This document shows positions 8,002-14,707 of a DNA stretch of 18,225 nucleotides, in pieces (the stretch's first letter is position 1; every line of letters starts with the position of its first letter). The position numbers and the translations under genes are program-made. The notes beneath the pieces are model-generated. The model was not told where the DNA came from, did no database searches, and saw only the letters and a list, made by a program, of their open reading frames with translations. This stretch comes from JAWCLZ01 sp037443105 (GTDB lineage Archaea; Halobacteriota; JAWCLZ01): assembly GCA_037443105.1 (NCBI GenBank), contig JBBIOZ010000027.1, forward strand, positions 1-18,225, in the 5' to 3' direction.

Positions 8002-8113
8002 CATCCAGCAGCGGAGGAGGTGAGTGGGAAGGGGTAAGTTGTGGAGGAACTATGGCACCATTTCCCACTCATCCATTTGACATAGCCCCCATCCAGCACT
8101 TGGAGGAACTTTG
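8002..8113 (-). repeat. Repeat-rich leader of the CobN-like operon
   Basis: Between the operon start (7992) and the likely promoter region lie two copies of CATCCAGCA (8002-8010 and 8090-8098), each followed two or three bases later by GGAGGA. A 13-base near-identical direct repeat, TGGAGGAACT(A/T)TG, occurs at 8042-8054 and 8101-8113. A perfect 10-bp inverted repeat, TGAGTGGGAA (8021-8030) with TTCCCACTCA (8062-8071), encloses 31 bases. In the transcript this would fold into a sizeable hairpin. It is not a riboswitch class I recognise. Confidence 0.55.
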
Positions 8114-8150
8114 TAACACCAATCAAATTTTTGGATTTGATAAGTGTTAT
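8113..8150. promoter_or_regulatory. 38-bp palindrome, candidate NikR operator at the CobN-like operon promoter
   Basis: Two nested inverted repeats share one centre (8131.5): GTAACAC (8113-8119) with GTGTTAT (8144-8150), and ATCAAAT (8122-8128) with ATTTGAT (8135-8141). Thirteen of nineteen pairs match. A TATA-like stretch on the minus strand near 8150-8160 would place the operon's transcription start inside the palindrome, a typical repressor position. The GTGTTAT half-site recurs at 8227-8233 in front of nikR. Assignment to NikR is inference from the adjacent gene. Confidence 0.5.
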
Positions 8151-8165
8151 TAATTTTAAACTTCA

Positions 8166-8211
8166 TGCTATTAAAAGATAAATAATTTTCTAAATTAATC
8201 TATTAATAGCA
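8166..8211. promoter_or_regulatory. 46-bp palindrome upstream of nikR
   Basis: TGCTATTAA (8166-8174) is inverted as TTAATAGCA (8203-8211). The symmetry continues inward with AGAT/ATCT and AAT/ATT, so 16 of the 18 outer pairs match around centre 8188.5. It lies directly upstream of the probable nikR TATA region (about 8214-8225), so it may be a second operator of the divergent promoter pair. In RNA it would be a long AU-rich hairpin. Confidence 0.45.
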
Positions 8212-8254
8212 CGAAAAATTTATTATGTGTTATTTCAATTTATATTGAGAGTTT

Positions 8255-8671
8255 ATGGAAAAGGTTGTTAGATTTGGGGTTTCTTTGAATAGCGAGTTGC
8301 TTAGAAAATTTGATGAGATAATTGAGGAAAAGAGCTATATGAATAGATCAGAGGCAATTAGAGATCTCATTAGAGATTTTTTAGTTAGCGAGGAGTGGGA
8401 GAAGGGGAAAGAGGTAGTGGGTTCTCTCACCCTTTTATATGACCACGAAGTGAGAGGTGTGGATGAAAGATTAATTGATATTCAGCACTCCAGTTACGGG
8501 CATATTATTTCAAGCATGCATGTACATTTAGATGAGCGAAACTGCATAGAAGTGCTAGTGATCAAAGGACTGGCTGAAGAGGTAAAGAAGATAGCTGATT
8601 CTTTGATTTCAGCTCGAGGAGTGAAGCATGGCAAATTGGTGATGACATCAACGGGTAGAGAGATAACATAG
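8255..8671 (+). CDS. nikR: Nickel-responsive transcriptional regulator NikR
   Basis: A 138-residue ribbon-helix-helix repressor with a C-terminal ACT-like nickel-binding domain. The N-terminus reads VVRFGVSLNSELLRKFDEII followed by NRSEAIRDLIRDFL, the RHH fold that contacts DNA. The metal ligands of the family are all present with correct spacing: H78, H89, H91 (SSMHVHLDE) and C97, matching E. coli H76, H87, H89 and C95. Family length is 130-150 residues, so the gene is intact. NikR binds palindromic operators when loaded with Ni and usually represses uptake genes. Here it is divergent from the CobN-like operon with two palindromes between, and a GTGTTAT motif at 8227-8233 just before its own start, suggesting control of both. 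The leader is short and lacks a clear ribosome binding site. Confidence 0.95.
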   Translation: MEKVVRFGVSLNSELLRKFDEIIEEKSYMNRSEAIRDLIRDFLVSEEWEKGKEVVGSLTLLYDHEVRGVDERLIDIQHSSYGHIISSMHVHLDERNCIEVLVIKGLAEEVKKIADSLISARGVKHGKLVMTSTGREIT

Positions 8672-8674
8672 CCC

Positions 8675-8698
8675 TTTTTCATTTTTCTTTCTTTTCTT
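8675..8698 (+). terminator. T-rich terminator of nikR
   Basis: Immediately after the nikR stop, the plus strand carries three closely spaced T runs broken by single C or A bases, the form of intrinsic U-tract terminators in archaea. It overlaps the 3' end of the convergent ferredoxin gene, where the complementary A-rich codons encode its Lys/Glu tail. Confidence 0.45.
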
Positions 8699-8876
8699 CC
8701 ACCTTAATAGCACCAGTGGGGCATACCTCCACGCAGGATCCGCAGTCAACGCAAGTGCTCTCATCAACCACTGCTTTTTCATCCTTAATAGTTATTGCAC
8801 CACTTGGGCATTCCTCAGCACAGGTACCGCATCCCACGCATAAGTCTTTATCCACTTTTGCTACTATAATCCTCAC
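8679..8876 (-). CDS. 2[4Fe-4S] ferredoxin
   Basis: A 65-residue bacterial-type ferredoxin. Cluster I ligands are C13, C16, C19 and C23 (CVGCGTCAEECP); cluster II ligands are C42, C45, C48 and C52 (CVDCGSCVEVCP). The C-terminus is a Lys/Glu tail, KVEEKKEK. It carries low-potential electrons in the cytosol and, as the last gene of the module, may serve the radical SAM protein or the Fe-S ATPases upstream. The start is uncertain. The frame opens at a GTG (8876) that overlaps the end of the strong GGAGGTG ribosome binding site, so initiation could lie a few codons further in. Neither choice affects the cluster-binding part. Confidence 0.9.
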   Translation of the reverse strand: MRIIVAKVDKDLCVGCGTCAEECPSGAITIKDEKAVVDESTCVDCGSCVEVCPTGAIKVEEKKEK

Positions 8877-8890
8877 CTCCTTTTTCCACT

Positions 8891-9652
8891 TTAACCTTTT
8901 TTTATACCTCTTCTTACTTCATTTTCTGCTTCAAGCATTTTTGATTCAAAATTATTATAAACCGAAATAGTATTCATTCCCATGGCTGCGAATTTATTTG
9001 CAATCTCTTTAATTTCAAAGCTATCAAGCGGCTTAACCTTGCAGCGCCGGAGAGGAGTATTGATTTGCACTTCATCAGGCTCTATCTCTAGGGCAAGATT
9101 CGCTAGCTCCTCAGCATATTTCTTATTAGCCTCGATGAACATAATTTGAAGCGCAAGCTTGGCTCGAAATTTCTTTCTGAAATGCTTCAATGCCTCAATG
9201 ATATCCTCAATTTCAATTCCCTCAACTGGCCTATTAATTCTGAGAAATAGCTCCTCATCTGGAGCATCAAGCTTTGCTACAACGATATCCATATTCATCA
9301 AAGCTTCTTGAACTCCTCTTTGAGACAGGAGGGAGGAATTTGTTAAAATAGCGATAGGCAGCTTAATGTTATTCCTCACCATCTTGACCGCTTCTCCCAG
9401 ATTGCTCGCAAGCGTTGGCTCACCCATCCCAGAAAAAGTTATCACATCCGCGCTGCTCTTGCATTTTTTTAATTCATATTCCAATCTTTCAATTTCAACA
9501 AATTTGGCTCTCTCTGTGGTCTTAATACCTTGCTCTCCAAGTTGGCAGTATATGCAGTTAAAAGTGCATATCTTTTCTTCACTGCATAGTAAATCTATGC
9601 CAAGGGAGCTACCAAGGCGCCAAGAGTTTACTGGTCCATAAATTATTTTCAC
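8891..9652 (-). CDS. Radical SAM protein, COG0731-like
   Basis: A 253-residue radical SAM enzyme with the cluster motif C29-x3-C33-x2-C36 (CTFNCIYCQLG) and the SAM-contacting GMGEP motif at 75-79. The beginning, YGPVNSWRLGSSLGIDLLC, is typical of a compact family related to, but shorter than, the wyosine-tRNA synthase TYW1. No additional C-terminal Fe-S cluster is seen. Its substrate is not known, and the resemblance does not prove a tRNA role. Its GTG start overlaps the stop of the metallo-beta-lactamase-fold gene (GTGA), so the two are translationally coupled. The context of MinD-type ATPases, NifX-like proteins and a ferredoxin suggests work on a metal cofactor or its carrier; that is inference. 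Confidence 0.85.
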   Translation of the reverse strand: MKIIYGPVNSWRLGSSLGIDLLCSEEKICTFNCIYCQLGEQGIKTTERAKFVEIERLEYELKKCKSSADVITFSGMGEPTLASNLGEAVKMVRNNIKLPIAILTNSSLLSQRGVQEALMNMDIVVAKLDAPDEELFLRINRPVEGIEIEDIIEALKHFRKKFRAKLALQIMFIEANKKYAEELANLALEIEPDEVQINTPLRRCKVKPLDSFEIKEIANKFAAMGMNTISVYNNFESKMLEAENEVRRGIKKG

Positions 9653-10320
9653 CTTATTTCCTCCAAGTCTATGCTCCAGCCAGCACCTGCATTTCTAAAG
9701 CTATCTGGAAATAAGCTAGCGATTTGCCTTTTAAAGTAAGTGCAGTGGCAGGGGGCGAGAAACTCGAGATTTTTGAGCAAGCTATATTCATTACTTTTAT
9801 GCAGCCCGCCAATTATTCCTCCTATCTCCCCATATTTTGAGGCAATGCTAAAAATCCTAGCAAGCTTTGGATGAGCGCAGCCAGTGATAATAAATACCTT
9901 TCCACTTTTTACCATTATAGATTGCTCTTTAACTGCTTTTCCAAGTTCACCGGTAGTATAAATATTGCTTGAAATTTCTTGCCCCGCAGCTATCTCGACC
10001 AGCTTTGCACGCTTGGCTATTTCCCTCTTTAAATTTTTTGAAAAAGATTTAGGTACATAGACCTTGACATCTGGATTGATTGAGAGCAAAACAGGCAGCC
10101 CGCCTATGTGATCCCAGTGGACGTGAGATAAAACAACTTTATCAATTTTTTTTGGATCGATTTTCATTGCTTTCATATTATGCAGCAATACATTGCCATC
10201 CCAGCCGGTATCGAATAATAGCTTGTTTTCTCTGGTTTCAATATAGCATGAGAAACCCCAGCCAGCCGTCAAGTTATTGAGGTATAACTCGCTATCATAG
10301 AGTATTACGAGCTTAATCAT
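9649..10320 (-). CDS. Metallo-beta-lactamase-fold hydrolase, COG1237-like
   Basis: A 223-residue MBL-fold protein. The dinuclear metal motif HxHxDH is at residues 66-71 (SHVHWDHIGG), with H150 (ITGCAHPK), the GGLH segment near 171-174 and H192 (PCHCT) as further likely ligands. FDTGWDGNVLLHNM near 36-49 is characteristic of the COG1237 group, whose members include enzymes annotated as dihydropterin ribofuranosyl-aminobenzene phosphate synthase. The actual substrate here cannot be told. It starts with ATG just after the stop of the MinD-type ATPase gene and overlaps the radical SAM gene by 4 bases. MBL-fold genes next to MinD-type Fe-S ATPases are, to my knowledge, a recurrent arrangement. It should be cytosolic. 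Confidence 0.85.
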   Translation of the reverse strand: MIKLVILYDSELYLNNLTAGWGFSCYIETRENKLLFDTGWDGNVLLHNMKAMKIDPKKIDKVVLSHVHWDHIGGLPVLLSINPDVKVYVPKSFSKNLKREIAKRAKLVEIAAGQEISSNIYTTGELGKAVKEQSIMVKSGKVFIITGCAHPKLARIFSIASKYGEIGGIIGGLHKSNEYSLLKNLEFLAPCHCTYFKRQIASLFPDSFRNAGAGWSIDLEEIR

Positions 10321-10323
10321 AAT

Positions 10324-11190
10324 CTAATCAATCTCCATCATCCTTTCAATTAAACTCCACATCTGCTTTATCTCCTTCGAAATTTTTCCATTCGAAAACT
10401 CAATAATTGTTTTTCCAGCGGTCATTGCCTCGGTAACTATATCGTCATAGGGTATCCTCGCAAGAACCTCTAGCTCTCTCTCATTGCAATAACTTGCGAT
10501 ATTGCTAGTGGCTTCTTCATTTATATCATACTTATTAATGCATACCGCTGCTCTTATTTTGAAGTGGTTTGCAACATCTAATATTCTCTCTAGATCGTGA
10601 ATTCCAGAGAGAGTTGGCTCAGTCACAGCTACCACTAAATCGACTCCTGATATCGAGGCAATCACCGGGCAGCCTATACCAGGGGCCCCGTCGATTATTA
10701 TTAACTCCCTCTTAAATTTCTCTGCAAGCAGCTTTGCATTTTGTCTGACCACAGTTACCAGTTTGCCACTCGCTTCCTCGGCTATGTCAAGCTTTGCATG
10801 CGCCATAGGACCAAATCTGGTTTGAGAGATATATGCCTCTCCAGATTTTCTCTCCACAAGCTTAATCGCCTTCTCAGGGCATATATAAGCGCAGACGCCA
10901 CAGCCCTCGCAACTAAATCTTTCTATTTCCATTTCCATGTTTATTGCTTCGAATCTGCACATCTCTCTACATTTCCCACAGGAAGTGCACTTCGATTTAT
11001 CTATCTGTGCAAGATGCATTCCAAGAAAATCTTGGGTTTCCATTATTCTGGGCTTCAATATCAAATGCAAATTAGGTGCATCTACATCGCAATCCGCTAT
11101 AACAGCATTTTTCGCTAGAGAAGCTAAAGCAGCTGCAATCGTTGTCTTTCCAGTCCCGCCTTTTCCACTTATAATCGTCAGCTGCTTCAT
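10324..11190 (-). CDS. MinD/ParA-superfamily ATPase with inserted ferredoxin domain (second copy)
   Basis: A 288-residue deviant-Walker P-loop ATPase (GKGGTGKTT at 9-17, DCDVDAPN at 33-40, IIDGAPGIGCPVI). A 2x[4Fe-4S] ferredoxin module is inserted after the first strands: C68, C71, C74, C78 (CTSCGKCREMC) and C94, C97, C100, C104 (CEGCGVCAYIC). This is the COG1149 type. Relatives occur as pairs in the ORP loci of sulfate reducers and are thought to take part in Fe-S or heterometal cluster delivery. The ATG follows GGAGGAGG in the end of the permease gene, so it is coupled to the ABC exporter genes. A paralogue lies at 13074-13939, on the other side of the exporter. The two may form a heterodimer; that is inference. 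Confidence 0.92.
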   Translation of the reverse strand: MKQLTIISGKGGTGKTTIAAALASLAKNAVIADCDVDAPNLHLILKPRIMETQDFLGMHLAQIDKSKCTSCGKCREMCRFEAINMEMEIERFSCEGCGVCAYICPEKAIKLVERKSGEAYISQTRFGPMAHAKLDIAEEASGKLVTVVRQNAKLLAEKFKRELIIIDGAPGIGCPVIASISGVDLVVAVTEPTLSGIHDLERILDVANHFKIRAAVCINKYDINEEATSNIASYCNERELEVLARIPYDDIVTEAMTAGKTIIEFSNGKISKEIKQMWSLIERMMEID

Positions 11191-11193
11191 ATC

Positions 11194-11931
11194 TTACGCC
11201 TCCTCCATCCGCTTTTCAAGCATTACTAGGGATAGGGAGAAGAAAATCAAGCTAAAAATGATTAAAAGCAAAATTGAGGCATTGAAATCGGCGATGTCAA
11301 AACTTTTGAAGATGCAATTGCGAAGAGCCTCAATAGAATATGTGAGGGGAAGGAAAAATGCTATTAATCGAAGGGATATTGGTAGCGAGGAAACTGGTAT
11401 GAAAACTCCGCAGAGAAACACCATTGGAAATCTAAATAAATTCGCGAGAGTTTGAGCCTCGAAGACCTCTTTAACAGAGAGCGAGATAAATGCACCAAGC
11501 GCGGAGAAGGTAAAGGCACTTAGCAAAATTGCAATTATAAATAGCAGTAGATCGATGGATATCCCGAGGAAGATAAGCAAAGCAATAGTTAGGGTCGCTG
11601 TCACGATTAATCCAAATGCTGCGCCGCCTAAGACCTTCCCAAGCAAAATCGATTTCAAAGAAATGGGAGCGAGGAATAATCGCTCGAGCGCGCCAATTCT
11701 TTTTTCAAAGGTAATAACGATTGCCTCCATTGAAGTGGTGCTAAAGAGAATTGACATTGCAATCAAACCTGGAGCAATGCTATATAAATTACTTGGATTT
11801 TGAATGCCAAAAGCAAGCGCGATGACAACTGGAAATAAAATGCCCCAGCTAATATTAGGAGGCTTAAGGTAATAAGCAGTTAGATCTTTTAGCATAATAT
11901 AATAAGCCCCCCTCAAGTCATCCGATAGCAC
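11194..11931 (-). CDS. ABC-2 type exporter permease
   Basis: A 245-residue membrane protein with six hydrophobic segments. It begins with a cytoplasmic leader (LRGAYYIMLKDLTAYYLKPP) and has an amphipathic connection in TFEKRIGALERLFLAPISLK, the conserved coupling region of ABC-2 permeases. The last periplasmic loop reads FIPVSSLPISLRLIAFFLPLTYSIEALRN, which is highly characteristic. The GTG start at 11931 has GGAGG nine bases upstream and overlaps the ATPase gene by 14 bases; an internal ATG at 11895 is possible. It should pair with the ATPase encoded just upstream. The substrate is unknown. Its placement between two MinD-type Fe-S ATPases suggests export linked to metal or cofactor stress, which is inference. 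Confidence 0.88.
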   Translation of the reverse strand: MLSDDLRGAYYIMLKDLTAYYLKPPNISWGILFPVVIALAFGIQNPSNLYSIAPGLIAMSILFSTTSMEAIVITFEKRIGALERLFLAPISLKSILLGKVLGGAAFGLIVTATLTIALLIFLGISIDLLLFIIAILLSAFTFSALGAFISLSVKEVFEAQTLANLFRFPMVFLCGVFIPVSSLPISLRLIAFFLPLTYSIEALRNCIFKSFDIADFNASILLLIIFSLIFFSLSLVMLEKRMEEA

Positions 11932-13096
11932 TTCTCAGCCCTCCTTTGCCCTCTTTTTCCACGAGCATTATTTCTCTTTCAACTCCAGCGATTTTAACAA
12001 AACTATTTTCAAGGGATGGGTGAATCGTATTAAAAGAAAGAATTTTCAAGCCATAACTCTGGGCAAATTTCAAGAGAGAATGTATAGCGATCTCTAGATC
12101 ACTAGCTAAAATTCTATATTTCGCCCCCTCCATAAATACAGCTTCGATTCCCTCAAGCTTCAATAGTTCTTTATATATAGCTCGATCGAAGCATAGCTCA
12201 ATTACTTTTTTCTGCCCCACCTTGGATTTCAAATTGCTTGGTGTATCAATGGTTTTTATTTTACCTCTCACAATTATAGCAATGTTATCGCAAAGTAAAT
12301 CAGCTTCTTCAATATAATGAGTGGTTAAAAAAATTGTAACTCCACTCTTCCTTAATTCTTTAATCAAGTTTCTCAGCAAACGCGCATTCATCACATCAAG
12401 CCCGCTCGTCGGCTCCTCGAGGAATAAAATATCTGGACTATGAACCAAAGCAGCAGCAATAGTTAATGCTCTTTTCATCCCCTTCGAAAAAGCGGCAAAC
12501 TTCACATATCTTTTCTCCTCCAATCCAAACAGCTTAAGAAGCTCGCCAACCCTTTCCCTTCTCCTTTTAACACCATAAAGCTGCGCCATAAACAGCAAAT
12601 TCTTCTCAGCAGTTAACTCATCATAGAGATTACTCGCCTCAGGCACCACACCAATGCTTCTCTTCACCTCTACCAAGTTATCCAGAATGCTATAGCCATT
12701 AACAATCGCATCCCCCTCTGAAGGTTTAGCTATACCAGTGAGCATTTTAATTGTTGTTGTCTTGCCAGCTCCATTTGGACCTAGAAAGCAAAGGGTTACG
12801 ATTAACGCTGCATATTCAAAAGCCTCATCTTTGAAAGGCAGATATTCGCCTTTTGCGAGGCAAACTTCCACTCCTCTCAATTTCGCTAATCTCAGCATAT
12901 TCCGCGAGGGATCGATACCTACTTTGATCTTCAAAGGCGCAGCAAACCTCCCACTTCCAACTCCTATCTCAAGACCTCGTTTCTTATCAGGCAGAACTTT
13001 TTTCAAAATATTTAGCTCAGAGAGATAAACCAGCTTATTTAACTCAAACCACTCATCATAATGACCAAAATATTTATCGAAAATATTTTTCTCCAT
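11918..13096 (-). CDS. Methyltransferase N-terminal half fused to ABC transporter ATPase (truncated on both sides)
   Basis: The first roughly 105 residues are the N-terminal half of a class I SAM methyltransferase: IFDKYFGHYDEWFELNKLVY, motif I GLEIGVGSGRFAAP, GIDPSRNMLRLAK, and LAKGEYLPFKDEAFEYAALI. At about residue 105 the sequence passes without a stop into an ABC ATPase: Walker A GPNGAGKTT (108-116), VVPEASNLYDELTA at the Q-loop, signature FSKGMKRAL, Walker B ILFLEEPTSGLD and H-loop TTHYIEEAD. The methyltransferase lacks its second half and the ATPase lacks the roughly 35-40 N-terminal residues with the A-loop. The missing parts are exactly what an in-frame deletion would remove. ATP binding may be impaired. 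It pairs with the ABC-2 permease downstream (14-base overlap). The start is ATG 13096, or GTG 13099; it overlaps the MinD-type gene by 23 bases. A misassembly at about 12785 is the main alternative. Confidence 0.85.
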   Translation of the reverse strand: MEKNIFDKYFGHYDEWFELNKLVYLSELNILKKVLPDKKRGLEIGVGSGRFAAPLKIKVGIDPSRNMLRLAKLRGVEVCLAKGEYLPFKDEAFEYAALIVTLCFLGPNGAGKTTTIKMLTGIAKPSEGDAIVNGYSILDNLVEVKRSIGVVPEASNLYDELTAEKNLLFMAQLYGVKRRRERVGELLKLFGLEEKRYVKFAAFSKGMKRALTIAAALVHSPDILFLEEPTSGLDVMNARLLRNLIKELRKSGVTIFLTTHYIEEADLLCDNIAIIVRGKIKTIDTPSNLKSKVGQKKVIELCFDRAIYKELLKLEGIEAVFMEGAKYRILASDLEIAIHSLLKFAQSYGLKILSFNTIHPSLENSFVKIAGVEREIMLVEKEGKGGLRSAIG

Positions 13097-13939
13097 CACT
13101 TCCCACCGCTTGCTCTATCTTTTCAAAAAGCTCAATCAATCTCTCGCGCCACTCAGGCATAGCGCGAGTAAAGGGTATGCCTCGCGAGTAAAGCTTTGCA
13201 ATATTTATATCATTCGGTATTTTCATCAAAATTGGTATTCTATGTTTCCTGCAAAATCTATGTACAGCGCTATCCTCAAATCCAGCTTTATTGATTATCA
13301 CCCCAGCGGGTATTTCAAGTGCTCTAGCGACCTCAACAGCGAGCTTTAAATCATGCAACCCAAAAGGAGTTGGCTCGGTAACAAGAATGCAGTAATCAGT
13401 GCCCTTTATCGCTTCAATAACTGGGCAAGCGGTTCCAGGTGAGGCATCGATTATCGCTATTTTACTTTCATCTATATACTTCTTCACTGCTCTCACCACT
13501 GGTGCTGCCATCGGCTCTGCAATATTTAAAACACCGCGATAAAACTCGATCTCATTTAAGCCTTTTTCAATAACTCCTATAACTCGCTCTCCCTCGCTAA
13601 TTGCATTCTTAGGACACACCAAGCCGCATAAACCACAGCCGTGGCAAAGCGAGGGAAAAATAAGTACATCGCTGGGTAAAACCGCTAGGGCATTGAACTC
13701 GCAAGAGTTAGCGCATTTCCCGNNNNNNNNNNNNNGAAATCGCATTTATGCTTGTCTATAACTGGAATAGGCAGGCAAACATCTTGCATTTTTTCAAGCA
13801 TTAAGTCCAAAAATAGATGGCAATTGGGTTCTTCAACATCGCAGTCAAAAAGCTGCACATTCCTCAATGCTAAGGCTAAGTTGACAGCTATTGTTGTCTT
13901 CCCAGTGCCGCCTTTACCGCTTGCAATAGAGATCTTCAT
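13074..13939 (-). CDS. MinD/ParA-superfamily ATPase with inserted ferredoxin domain (first copy; contains assembly gap)
   Basis: A paralogue of the ATPase at 10324-11190, broken only by 13 Ns. The N-terminal piece has MKISIASGKGGTGKTTIAVN and DCDVEEPNCHLFLD, ending at DKHKCDF. The C-terminal piece resumes at GKCANSCEFNAL and has CHGCGLCGLVCPKNAI, IIDASPGTACPVIEAI and ILVTEPTPFGLHDL. Together they make the complete COG1149 layout with two [4Fe-4S] sites. The known sequence fits best if only two bases (giving the Cys of CDFCGKC) are truly missing. I chose the ATG at 13939, with AAGGTG nine bases upstream, over a GTG at 13951. It lies just after the CDF gene and overlaps the methyltransferase/ABC fusion by 23 bases. 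It is probably involved in metallocluster assembly or delivery. Confidence 0.88.
13723..13735. other. Assembly gap (13 N)
   Basis: Thirteen undetermined bases lie inside the ferredoxin insert of the MinD-type ATPase gene. Thirteen is the wrong number to keep the frame, whereas a two-base gap restores CDFCGKC, matching CTSCGKC of the paralogue. The run length is therefore probably arbitrary. Confidence 0.95.
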
Positions 13940-13954
13940 TTTAAATTTCACCTT

Positions 13955-14707
13955 TCAACTGGAGCGGCGATGATTTTTCAGCTCCTCAATTTTGCTCAAA
14001 ACTGCCTCAACATCATCCGCATAATTGGGTATCTCAAGCACTCTTACATAACTATCTCGAAGAACATGAAACGGACCTGCGCCTATGCTCCTAACAATTA
14101 AAGCATCTATCTTCTCGTCTATCAATAATTCCACTGCCTTCATCCCCATTTTTTTCTCAAGCTTTGCAGCAGGATTTTCAATTTGCTTCCATTCCTTTAT
14201 TTTGCCATTCTCAAGTTCGATGAAAACGAAATATGGTGCCTTGCCAAAGTGATCCGAGATCTTTGACTTCAAGCCCTCGATAGTATCAACTGGAATGGCA
14301 ATTTTCTTTATGGCCTTAGTGCTGGGCTTGATGTGAATTGCAAGATGCTCTAAATTCTTAATCTCCCTTTTAACCATACTTTCTATCTCCCTCGAAAGAA
14401 TTTCTGCTCTTCCAACATCCACCTCTCCCTCTACTTCAACGCTCATTTCCCCAAAGACCACTAATCCTGATTTTCTAAGCCTCAATTCATCAACGCCTTT
14501 GACCCCCTTTGTAGCCATCGTTAGCTCTCTTATTTTATCCGCGATTGCAGGATCCAGCCAAGCATCCATGAGTACTAGCGCAGAATCTCTAGCAGTAGAG
14601 AAACCAAGTTTAAATATGAAAATAGAAATTAACATCACCGCTATACCCTCTAGCCAAGATATACCAATCAAAGAGCCAATCAAAGCAATTACTACAATCA
14701 AAGACAT
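13955..14707 (-). CDS. CDF cation transporter, C-terminal part with NifX-like domain (separate frame)
   Basis: A 250-residue frame starting MSLIVVIALIGSLIGISWLE, the second half of transmembrane helix 5 of a cation diffusion facilitator. Helix 6 follows (LEGIAVMLISIFIFKLGFST), then the cytoplasmic CDF domain with LMDAWLDPAIADKIRELTMA and GVDELRLRKSGL. From about residue 135 a NifX/dinitrogenase FeMo-cofactor-type domain is appended: IAIPVDTIEGLKSKISDHFG, KAPYFVFIELENGKIKEW and IDALIVRSIGAGPFHVL. The N-terminal part of the transporter is encoded upstream in another frame, with a 10-base overlap. The HxxxD ligands of helix 5 are in the upstream frame, so the break cuts helix 5 and this piece alone cannot transport. 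The NifX domain could sense or carry a metal cluster. The cause may be a frameshift mutation, a sequencing error or coupled reinitiation. Confidence 0.8.
   Translation of the reverse strand: MSLIVVIALIGSLIGISWLEGIAVMLISIFIFKLGFSTARDSALVLMDAWLDPAIADKIRELTMATKGVKGVDELRLRKSGLVVFGEMSVEVEGEVDVGRAEILSREIESMVKREIKNLEHLAIHIKPSTKAIKKIAIPVDTIEGLKSKISDHFGKAPYFVFIELENGKIKEWKQIENPAAKLEKKMGMKAVELLIDEKIDALIVRSIGAGPFHVLRDSYVRVLEIPNYADDVEAVLSKIEELKNHRRSS

Noticed and set aside
8002..8071. Resemblance of the leader (GGGAA..GGTG) to a cobalamin riboswitch
   Set aside because: The conserved B12-box and the order of core elements cannot be found; only short chance matches remain.
10937..11455. A 172-codon plus-strand frame
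   Set aside because: It is antisense to the MinD-type ATPase and ABC permease genes, has no family features and no ribosome binding site.
14698..14707. Programmed frameshift in the CDF gene
   Set aside because: No slippery heptamer or homopolymer lies at the junction, so recoding has no sequence support there.
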